DNA of 19,043 bases from Caulobacteraceae bacterium (GTDB taxonomy: Bacteria; Pseudomonadota; Alphaproteobacteria; Caulobacterales; Caulobacteraceae): assembly GCA_004144935.1 (NCBI GenBank), contig SDZP01000020.1, forward strand, positions 1 through 19,043. Reading direction: 5' to 3'. The translations under genes and the position numbers were made by a program. Below are positions 13,182-19,043 of this stretch, piece after piece (the first letter of the stretch is position 1; every line of letters begins with the position of its first letter). Below the pieces are notes generated by a model that saw nothing but the letters and a program-made list of their open reading frames with translations, did not search any database and was not told the origin of the DNA.

Positions 13182-15101
13182 CTACCGCTCGTCCTCCTTC
13201 GCCGCCTCCAGCTCGTCCTCGGCCCGGCCGCTGACGTCCCAGCTGTCCTCGCCGCCCGGTTTCATCCGCGCCAGGTCGGCGGCCAGCAGGCGTTCCGTCG
13301 TCTGGGCGGCGTCGCGGCTGGCCAGCATGTAGGCCTCTTCCTGCCCCCAGACCGGACGCAGCTCCTCGAAGGCGCGCATGTCGTGCCTGCGGAAATAGTC
13401 GGCCGCCCGGTGCGCCCGGTGGGCGCGGAAGCCCAGGGACCGCAGGGCGGTGACCCCCATCGACAGCGCCGCCTCGAAGGTCTCCCGCTCGACCGCGTCG
13501 GCGCCGTTGGCCAGCAGGTCGTAGGCGTGGCGGCGATCGAAGGCCCGGGCCAGGATGATCAGGTCGGGGAAGGCCTGGCGGGCCTTCTCGACCAGCTCCG
13601 ACGTCTTTTCCTTCTCGTCCAGGGCGACGACCAGCATCCGGGCCCGCTCGGCGCCGGCGGCGCGCAGCAGGTCCAGGCGGGTGGCGTCGCCGTAGTGGAC
13701 CCGGCGGCCGAAGCGGCGGAGGACCTCGATCTGCTCGATGTCGCTGTCCAGGACCACCGACTTGAAGCCGTTGGCCTGCAGCAGGCGGCCGGTGATCTGC
13801 CCAAAGCGGCCGAAGCCGGCGATGATGATGTCGGGCTCGGCCTCGTCGAAGTCGGGATCATCCGGCTTCACGTCGGGGATGGCGGCGTCCAGCATCGCCG
13901 AAACCTTTTCGTAGACGATCATGGCCAGCGGCGTCAGCGCCATGGAGACGGCGACCGCAGCGGTCAGCAAGGCGGCCAGGTCGGCGCCGATGACCCCGGC
14001 CCCGACAGTGAAGGTCAACAGCACGAAGGCGAACTCGCCGCCCTGGGCCAGGGCGGTGGCGACGGCGGCGGCGGCGCGGCCGGTGGCGCCGCCGATCAGG
14101 GCCAGGCCGAACATCACCGCGAACTTCAGGACCATCAGCCCCAGCACGATGCCGACCAGCACCAGCGGCTGGGCGAGGATGATGTTGAAGTTGATGCCGG
14201 CCCCGACCGTGATGAAGAACAGGCCGAGCAGGAGGCCTCGGAACGGCTCGATATCGGCCTCCAGTTCCCGGCGGTATTCGCTCTCGGCCAGAACGACCCC
14301 GGCCAGGAAGGCCCCCAGGGCCGGCGACAGCCCGACCATCTGCATCAGCACGGCGACGGCGACGACGATCAGCAGGGCGGTGGCGGTGAAGATCTCGCGC
14401 AGGCGGGACTGGGCGATGAAGCGGAAGATCGGCTGGATCACATAGCGCCCGCCGCCGACCACCGCCGCGACCGCGGCCAGCACGGCCAAGGTCTGCAGCC
14501 AGCCGGGGAACTCGCTGATCAGGCTGCCGCCGCCGTGGCCGCCGCCCTCCGCCGCATGGGCGGTCTGGGCGATCAGCTGGGCCGGGGCCTCGGCCAGCAG
14601 CGGCAGGAGGGCGAACAGCGGGATGATGGCCAGATCCTGCAGCAGCAGCACCCCGAACGCGGCGCGGCCGACCGGCCCTTGCCGCAGCCCCTTCTCGTCG
14701 AGGGTCTGCAGGACGATGGCGGTGGAGGACATGGCCAGCACCAGGCCGACGGCCAGGGCCGTCTTCCAGTTCAGCCCGAAGGCCAGGGAGAAGCCCGCGA
14801 TGGCGATGGCAGTGAACAGCACCTGCGCCCCGCCGAGCCCGAAGATGGTCTTGCGCATCGACCACAGCAGGGCCGGGCGGACCTCCAGCCCGATCATGAA
14901 CAGCAGGATGACGACGCCGAACTCGGCGAACTTCATGACGTCTTCCTGCTCGCCGACCAACGAGAGGGCGAACGGGCCGACGACGACGCCGGCGATCAGG
15001 TAGCCGAGCACCGAGCCTAGACCGAGACGCTTGGCGATGGGCGCGGCGGCGACCCCGGCGGTCAGGTAGACTAGGGCCTGGATGAGGAGGTTCTCGGTCA
15101 T
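13182..15101 (-). CDS. CPA2-family cation:proton antiporter, KefB/KefC type
   Basis: This 639-residue protein is a potassium efflux-type antiporter of the inner membrane. An N-terminal domain with about 12-13 membrane spans (to about residue 400) includes the conserved GLEVRP and SSTAIVLQTLDEKG blocks and LLLQDLAIIPL. A cytoplasmic RCK-N (TrkA-N) domain follows, with IIIAGFGRFGQITGRLL (Rossmann G-x-G-x-x-G) and VHYGDATRLDLLRAAG. The C-terminal tail is charged and poorly ordered. In known Kef systems, glutathione adducts and NAD(H) gate activity through this domain. The start at 15101 overlaps the stop of the flavoprotein gene above (ATGA), so the pair is translationally coupled as in kefF-kefC. 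Whether it is closest to KefB or KefC is not settled. The gap to proB is zero. Confidence 0.92.
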   Translation of the reverse strand: MTENLLIQALVYLTAGVAAAPIAKRLGLGSVLGYLIAGVVVGPFALSLVGEQEDVMKFAEFGVVILLFMIGLEVRPALLWSMRKTIFGLGGAQVLFTAIAIAGFSLAFGLNWKTALAVGLVLAMSSTAIVLQTLDEKGLRQGPVGRAAFGVLLLQDLAIIPLFALLPLLAEAPAQLIAQTAHAAEGGGHGGGSLISEFPGWLQTLAVLAAVAAVVGGGRYVIQPIFRFIAQSRLREIFTATALLIVVAVAVLMQMVGLSPALGAFLAGVVLAESEYRRELEADIEPFRGLLLGLFFITVGAGINFNIILAQPLVLVGIVLGLMVLKFAVMFGLALIGGATGRAAAAVATALAQGGEFAFVLLTFTVGAGVIGADLAALLTAAVAVSMALTPLAMIVYEKVSAMLDAAIPDVKPDDPDFDEAEPDIIIAGFGRFGQITGRLLQANGFKSVVLDSDIEQIEVLRRFGRRVHYGDATRLDLLRAAGAERARMLVVALDEKEKTSELVEKARQAFPDLIILARAFDRRHAYDLLANGADAVERETFEAALSMGVTALRSLGFRAHRAHRAADYFRRHDMRAFEELRPVWGQEEAYMLASRDAAQTTERLLAADLARMKPGGEDSWDVSGRAEDELEAAKEDER

Positions 15102-15664
15102 TCCGCGGGGACCTTCTCACCAACCAGGCCTGCGAGCCGCGCCCGGTAGCGCTGCGATTCCGCCTCAATCGCCGCCGGCTCCTTGATCCGTGCTCCATGC
15201 ACCACGAACGGCGTCTCCCATTGCATCTGGCAAAGGTCCGCCGTCTGCTCCAGCGGCCGCAGGAATTCCTCCATGGTGAAATGGTTGTAGCCGAGCTTGT
15301 GGTAGGCCGAGGTCGGGCCGCCGGTGGTCGTGGCCACGAACAGCTTCTTGCCCTTCAGCCTGTCTCCGCCCTTGCCGTAGGCGAAGCCATGCAGCCAGAC
15401 CAGATCAAACCACTCCTTCATCAGGGCCGGCATCGCGTACCAGTAGAAGGGAAACTGCAGCGCGATGACGTCATGCTCCTTCAGCTTCTTCTTCTCGCCC
15501 GGCACGTCGATGACGAAATCCGGGAAGGTCTCGTAGAGGTCGTGGCGGGTGACCCCGTCCAGCCCTTCGGAGGCGGTCCACAACAGGCTGTTGGCGCGGC
15601 TCCTTTCCAGAGCCGGATGGGCCATGACGAGCAGGACCTTGCTGTCGCGCGTGGCGTTGCTCAT
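15098..15664 (-). CDS. KefF-like NAD(P)H oxidoreductase, antiporter ancillary subunit
   Basis: This 188-residue flavodoxin-fold protein starts with VLLVMAHPALERSRAN (phosphate-binding first loop). It continues with HDLYETFPDFVIDV, ALQFPFYWYAMPALMKEWFD and TTGGPTSAYHKLGYNHFTMEEFL, the pattern of quinone oxidoreductases of the NQO1/KefF group. In Enterobacteria KefF binds the antiporter's RCK domain and is needed for full activity. The coupled overlap with the antiporter gene downstream argues for the same pairing. The start at 15664 (MSNATRDSK) gives a standard family start; GGGGA lies about a dozen bases upstream. A role in quinone or electrophile detoxification is the expected physiology. 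It is divergent from scoA across 99 bp. Confidence 0.88.
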   Translation of the reverse strand: MSNATRDSKVLLVMAHPALERSRANSLLWTASEGLDGVTRHDLYETFPDFVIDVPGEKKKLKEHDVIALQFPFYWYAMPALMKEWFDLVWLHGFAYGKGGDRLKGKKLFVATTTGGPTSAYHKLGYNHFTMEEFLRPLEQTADLCQMQWETPFVVHGARIKEPAAIEAESQRYRARLAGLVGEKVPAE

Positions 15665-15692
15665 GCTAGGTATCCCCACGTCATCCGCATTT

Positions 15693-15712
15693 AATTCACC
15701 AACGGTTGAATT
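15693..15712. promoter_or_regulatory. AT-rich inverted repeat AATTCA-N8-TGAATT between kefF-like gene and scoA
   Basis: Two perfect 6-bp arms with an 8-bp spacer lie in the 99-bp divergent region. The AT content is high for this genome, which fits a promoter with an operator. The regulator is unknown. Confidence 0.35.
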
Positions 15713-15763
15713 TCGAGCCGTCCTGCGCCAAAGGACGCCGATACACCAGTTTCCGGAGCGATC

Positions 15764-16489
15764 ATGGCCGACAAGGTCCGCAAGGACGCCGCCGCAGCCC
15801 TCGAAGGGGTTCTGTTCGACGGCATGACCATCATGGCGGGAGGCTTTGGCCTCTGCGGCATTCCTGAAAACCTTATCGCGGCGATCCGCGAAACCGGGGT
15901 TAAGGACCTGACCGTCGTCTCCAACAACTGCGGGATCGACGGCTTCGGCCTGGGCATCCTGCTGGAGAACCGGCAGATCAAGAAGATGGTGAGCAGCTAT
16001 GTCGGTGAGAACAAGCTGTTCGAACAACTTTATCTCAGCGGCGAGCTCGAGCTCGAATTCAATCCGCAGGGCACCCTGGCCGAACGCATCCGCGCCGGCG
16101 GCGCGGGCATCCCCGCCTTCTTCACCAAGACCGGCGTCGGCACCCTGGTCGCCGAGGGCAAGGAAGTGCGCGAGTTCGACGGCGAGGAATACGTCATGGA
16201 GCGCGGCCTGACCGCCGACCTCTCCATCGTCAAGGCCTGGAAGGCCGACGCCGAGGGCAACCTGATCTACCGGAAGACGGCGCGGAACTTCAATCCGATG
16301 ATGGCCACGGCGGGCAAGGTCTGCCTGGTCGAGGTCGAGGAGATCGTGCCCGTCGGCAGCCTCGACAAGGACAACATCCACACCCCCGGCATCTATGTGG
16401 ACCGCGTCTTTAAGGGCGCTGTCTTCGAGAAGCGGATCGAGCGCGTCACCACCCGTCCTCTTGCAGAAAAGACTGGGGAGACCGTCTGA
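15764..16489 (+). CDS. scoA: 3-oxoacid (succinyl-CoA:acetoacetate) CoA-transferase subunit A
   Basis: ScoA with ScoB transfers CoA between succinyl-CoA and acetoacetate, which activates acetoacetate for cleavage or feeds polyhydroxybutyrate turnover. This 241-residue subunit has the family I alpha pattern: GMTIMAGGFGLCGIPENLI near residues 20-38, LTVVSNNCGIDGFGLG and RKTARNFNPMMATA. Length is normal. ATG 15764 has GGAG 6 nt upstream. The gene overlaps scoB by one base (TGATG), so the subunits are translationally coupled. Relatives such as AtoD/PcaI use other acyl-CoAs, but the long VSSYVGENKLFEQLYLSGELELEFNPQGTLAER block is typical of ScoA. Confidence 0.93.
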   Translation: MADKVRKDAAAALEGVLFDGMTIMAGGFGLCGIPENLIAAIRETGVKDLTVVSNNCGIDGFGLGILLENRQIKKMVSSYVGENKLFEQLYLSGELELEFNPQGTLAERIRAGGAGIPAFFTKTGVGTLVAEGKEVREFDGEEYVMERGLTADLSIVKAWKADAEGNLIYRKTARNFNPMMATAGKVCLVEVEEIVPVGSLDKDNIHTPGIYVDRVFKGAVFEKRIERVTTRPLAEKTGETV

Positions 16490-17127
16490 TGGCCTGGACC
16501 CGCGACGAGACCGCCGCCCGCGCCGCCCGCGAACTGCAGGACGGCTTCTATGTGAACCTCGGCATCGGCATTCCCACCCTGGTGGCCAACTACATCCCGG
16601 ACGGGGTGCATGTGACCCTGCAGAGCGAGAACGGCATGCTGGGCATGGGGCCCTTTCCCTATGAGGGCGAGGCCGACGCCGACCTGATCAACGCCGGCAA
16701 GCAGACGATCACCGAACTGGCCAGCAGCAGTTATTTCAGCAGCGCCGACAGCTTCGCCATGATCCGCGGCGGCCACATCGACCTCTCCATCCTCGGAGCC
16801 ATGCAGGTGGCGGCCAATGGCGACCTGGCCAACTGGATGGTGCCCGGCAAGATGGTCAAGGGCATGGGCGGGGCCATGGACCTGGTGGCCGGCGTCAAGC
16901 GGGTGGTGGTGGTCATGGACCACTGCGAGAAGACCGGCGCGCCGAAGCTCCTGAAGGAATGCACCCTGCCGCTGACCGGCAAGAAGGTGGTCGACACCCT
17001 GATCACCGATCTCGGAGTCTTCTCAATCGGCCGCGGGGCCGGGGTGAAGCTGCTGGAACTGGCGCCCGGCGTCACGCTGGACGAGGTGAAGGCCAAGACC
17101 GAGGCGGACTTCGAGGTGGCGCTGTAG
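16489..17127 (+). CDS. scoB: 3-oxoacid (succinyl-CoA:acetoacetate) CoA-transferase subunit B
   Basis: This is the beta subunit of the heterotetrameric enzyme. It carries the catalytic glutamate that forms the CoA thioester: Glu47 in LQSENGMLGMGP. The preceding VNLGIGIPTLVANYIP block and the later GGHIDLSILGAMQVAANGDLANWMVPGKMVKGMGGAMDLV are family signatures. Length (212 aa) is normal. The start codon shares a base with the scoA stop. Downstream, after a 197-bp gap with a palindromic repeat, lies an HSD10-like dehydrogenase gene, which fits a ketone body or short-chain acyl-CoA context. Confidence 0.94.
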   Translation: MAWTRDETAARAARELQDGFYVNLGIGIPTLVANYIPDGVHVTLQSENGMLGMGPFPYEGEADADLINAGKQTITELASSSYFSSADSFAMIRGGHIDLSILGAMQVAANGDLANWMVPGKMVKGMGGAMDLVAGVKRVVVVMDHCEKTGAPKLLKECTLPLTGKKVVDTLITDLGVFSIGRGAGVKLLELAPGVTLDEVKAKTEADFEVAL

Positions 17128-17146
17128 CTTCGCTCCGACCGTCCTC

Positions 17147-17225
17147 GCGAATGCGGGGACCCATGCGCGGGTAGCCCCGAGGCTCCGGTGTCTGGGTTCG
17201 ACCCTGTATGGATGCCCGCATTGGC
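17147..17225. repeat. Palindromic intergenic repeat element after scoB
   Basis: Bases 17147-17164 (GCGAATGCGGGGACCCAT) match the reverse complement of 17208-17225 at 15 of 18 positions, forming a long stem. Inside are two smaller hairpins: GGGT-TCG-ACCC at 17194-17204 and a CCCCGAGG region near 17175. The layout resembles GC-rich dispersed palindromes common in alphaproteobacterial intergenic DNA. It could act as a terminator or mRNA stabiliser for scoAB. Confidence 0.55.
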
Positions 17226-17324
17226 CAGCAGGGTCCGTGAGAAAGTGGCGCCGCCTGACGCCACGTGAGTCTTTCCAAAGCCGCGCCGCCGTGGTGGCCT
17301 CCCCGCAAAACAGGGAGAAACACC

Positions 17325-18107
17325 ATGGATCTGAGCAACGCATCCGCGCTCGTCACCGGCGGGGCCGGTGGTTTCGGCAGCGCCACCGTCCGGCGGCTGG
17401 CCCAGCGCGGCGCGCGGGTGGTCATCGCCGACGTGCACGCCGACCGGGGCGAGGCCCTGGCCAGGGAAGTCGGCAACGGGGCGGTCTTCGTCCACACCGA
17501 CATCATGAGCGAGGACTCCATCGCCGAGGCGGTGGCCAAGGCCGTGTCGCTGGCCCCGCTGCGGGCGGCGGTCGTGGTGCACGGTGGCCCGCCGGCCCCC
17601 GGCTCGACCGGACCGTCGCGGACCGTCAACCGCGAAGGCAAGCGCCTGCCCCTGTCGCAGTTCATGCACACCGTGAACGTCTATCTGAACAGCGCCTTCG
17701 CGGTGACCAGCCAGGCGGCCGAGGCCATGGCCGCCAACGAGCCGCTGGAGTCCAACCAGCGCGGGGTGGTGATCAACACCGCCTCCATCGCCGGCTATGA
17801 GGGCCAGCCCGGCCAGGCGGCCTATTCGGCGGCCAAGGGCGGCATCATCGGCATGACCCTGACCGTGGCCCGCGACCTGGCGCCGCTCGGCATCCGCGCC
17901 GTGGCCATCGCGCCCGGCACCTTCCTGACCCTGGCCTACAGCGCGCGGATGACCGACGAGCAGGCGCAGGCGCACTGGGGCCCGATGGTGCCCAACCCCA
18001 AGCGGATGGGCGATCCGGACGAGTACGGCATTCTGGCCGGCCACATCTGCGACAACGACTTCCTGAACGGCACGACGATCCGGCTGGACGGCGCGCAGCG
18101 GTTCTAG
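17325..18107 (+). CDS. SDR-family 3-hydroxyacyl-CoA dehydrogenase (HSD10-like)
   Basis: This 260-residue classical short-chain dehydrogenase has cofactor motif TGGAGGFG at 11-18 and the catalytic Ser154-Tyr167-Lys171 triad in NTASIAGYEGQPGQAAYSAAKGG. Asn118 is the likely fourth catalytic residue. From residue 134 onward it closely tracks mammalian HSD17B10 as I recall it (NEP...QRGVVINTAS, VARDLAPLGIRAVAIAPG, GDPDEYG, FLNGTTIRLDGA). That supports NAD-dependent oxidation of short-chain 3-hydroxyacyl-CoA, including branched C5 substrates. The structural NNAG motif is missing: VVVHGGPPA stands in its place. The start at 17325 has GGGAG upstream. The frame beginning at 17265 reads into the intergenic region. 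Context with scoAB and ccr/ecm fits acyl-CoA turnover. Confidence 0.88.
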   Translation: MDLSNASALVTGGAGGFGSATVRRLAQRGARVVIADVHADRGEALAREVGNGAVFVHTDIMSEDSIAEAVAKAVSLAPLRAAVVVHGGPPAPGSTGPSRTVNREGKRLPLSQFMHTVNVYLNSAFAVTSQAAEAMAANEPLESNQRGVVINTASIAGYEGQPGQAAYSAAKGGIIGMTLTVARDLAPLGIRAVAIAPGTFLTLAYSARMTDEQAQAHWGPMVPNPKRMGDPDEYGILAGHICDNDFLNGTTIRLDGAQRF

Positions 18108-18118
18108 AGCGCCAGGTC

Positions 18119-19043
18119 TCAGAGCATCGGGGACAGGGAGGCCGCTTCGCGGCCGACCGGTCCGCCGGTGTGGCGCAGGGCGATGACCTCGCCGATCACT
18201 GCGACCGCGATCTCCCAGGGCGCCTTGCCGCCGAGGTCCAGGCCGATGGGTGACCGCAGCCGCTGCAGCTGGCCTTCGCCGAGCCCGGCGGCGCGCAGGC
18301 GGTCCAGCCGCTCGCCCAGCCGCCGGCGAGCCCCGAGCAGGCCGACATAGGGCGCCGCCGACGGCAGGGCGAGCCGCAGGGCCTCATGGTCGATATCCAT
18401 GTCGTGGCCGCAGATGGCGACTGCGGTCCAGGCATCGAGGCCGATGGCGCTCAGCGCTTCGGCGGGTCCGTCGCGCCGGTAGGCCACCCCGGCCAGCGGG
18501 CAGGCGACGGGACCGCGCGGACGGATGAGCGTCGTCTCGAAGCCCGATTGCGCGCCGAGCGTGGCCGTGGCCAGCGCCGTAGGATCGGCCCCGATGACGA
18601 TCAGCCGCCAGACCGGCTCATAGGTCAGCGTCAGACCGCCGGTGAGGGTGAAATCACCCGGGCGCCGCGCGTCCATGGCCTCCAGCAGTTTGGCAACCCC
18701 GGCGTCATCCGGGGCGAGACGTTGCAGTTCGATCTCGATCCTCGCCCCGCAGAGCAGGCGGATGTCCGGCCAGGGACTGCCTTCGCCATAGATCAGCCGA
18801 CGCGGCTCACCGTCCGCCAGGCAGGCGGCGGCATGCAGGGCGACATCACCCTCGACACAGCCGCCGCTCAGGAAGCCGCTGATGAAGTCCCGGCCGAACA
18901 CCATCTGGGCGCCGACCGGGCGGGGGCCGCCGCCGCCCAGCGCGACGATGGTGGCCAGCACGGCGGGCTCCCCGGCCTCCCTCAGCCGGCGCAGGGCGGG
19001 ACGCTGGTCGTCGGAGAGGCCGTAGAGGGGCCAGTCCGGCAGG
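18119..19043 (-). CDS. XdhC-family molybdoenzyme maturation protein, N-terminus cut by window edge
   Basis: XdhC-family proteins bind and modify the molybdenum cofactor and hand it to xanthine dehydrogenase or related hydroxylases. The visible 308 residues contain the XdhC/CoxI N-terminal signature (AVLATIVALGGGGPRPVGAQM and FLSGGCVEGDVALHA). They also contain a Rossmann-like region (LIVIGADPTALATATLGAQSG) and the C-terminal block (GHDMDIDHEALRLAL, YVGLLGARRRLGERLDRL, PIGLDLGGKAPWEIAVAVIGEVIALR). A possible GTG start at 18961 is unlikely to be real. The frame continues upstream with family-like residues (WPLYGLSDDQRPALRRLREAGEPAV) to the window end, so the true start lies outside. No molybdoenzyme gene is visible. 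The nucleotide-binding loop is not a perfect G-x-G-x-x-G. Confidence 0.9.
   Translation of the reverse strand, partial: LPDWPLYGLSDDQRPALRRLREAGEPAVLATIVALGGGGPRPVGAQMVFGRDFISGFLSGGCVEGDVALHAAACLADGEPRRLIYGEGSPWPDIRLLCGARIEIELQRLAPDDAGVAKLLEAMDARRPGDFTLTGGLTLTYEPVWRLIVIGADPTALATATLGAQSGFETTLIRPRGPVACPLAGVAYRRDGPAEALSAIGLDAWTAVAICGHDMDIDHEALRLALPSAAPYVGLLGARRRLGERLDRLRAAGLGEGQLQRLRSPIGLDLGGKAPWEIAVAVIGEVIALRHTGGPVGREAASLSPML

Noticed and set aside
15665..16381. Extension of the KefF-like frame upstream to 16381 on minus
   Set aside because: It is antisense to scoA, whose product is clearly recognised. The flavodoxin fold begins at MSNATRDSKVLLV.
17190..17207. GGGTTCGACCC resembling a tRNA T-arm
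   Set aside because: No acceptor stem, D-arm or anticodon arm can be built around it. It is an inner hairpin of the palindromic repeat.

Overview
The window reads as chromosomal DNA of a GC-rich alphaproteobacterium, most likely a member of the Caulobacterales (Caulobacter/Phenylobacterium-like). This is judged from protein resemblance and gene content (Ccr and ethylmalonyl-CoA mutase, an Obg-proB pair, an RHH/EF-hand membrane protein), not from any database search. Nearly every base is coding and the genes are housekeeping or central carbon metabolism. No tRNA, rRNA, CRISPR array or prophage was seen.

Positions 1-6211 hold an ethylmalonyl-CoA pathway neighbourhood. Two small membrane proteins (minus strand, the first cut by the window edge) follow ethylmalonyl-CoA mutase (ecm, minus). 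A 902-bp REP/RAYT module (3025-3926) comes next, then a crotonase-family protein (minus) divergent from crotonyl-CoA carboxylase/reductase (ccr, plus). Ccr makes ethylmalonyl-CoA from crotonyl-CoA and CO2, and Ecm rearranges it to methylsuccinyl-CoA, so the two enzymes act in sequence around an epimerase step. The RAYT module sits between two co-directional pathway genes and supplies the stop codon of one of them.

Positions 6244-10410 are mixed: an AAHS-type MFS transporter (minus), a small lipoprotein and a stand-alone signal peptidase I (plus), then a two-gene minus operon of a class-C-like serine beta-lactamase family lipoprotein and an unusual RHH-TM-EF-hand protein. Positions 10441-13181 carry obgE, a secreted Ala/Pro-rich protein and proB in one plus-strand operon, preceded by a palindrome and a terminator-like hairpin. 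Positions 13182-15664 carry a KefB/KefC-type antiporter with its KefF-like flavin oxidoreductase, coupled by an ATGA overlap. Positions 15764-18107 return to acyl-CoA metabolism: 3-oxoacid CoA-transferase subunits (scoA-scoB) and an HSD10-like 3-hydroxyacyl-CoA dehydrogenase, separated by a palindromic intergenic repeat. An XdhC-family protein (minus) runs off the right edge.

The most interesting unexplained structure is the RAYT module. It has four identical 21-nt arms arranged as two hairpin pairs that are inverted copies of each other. The transposase reading frame passes through the downstream pair. An exact alphaproteobacterial LexA-type box (GTTC-N7-GTTC) lies 16 bp before the transposase start, which suggests an SOS-controlled REP transposase.
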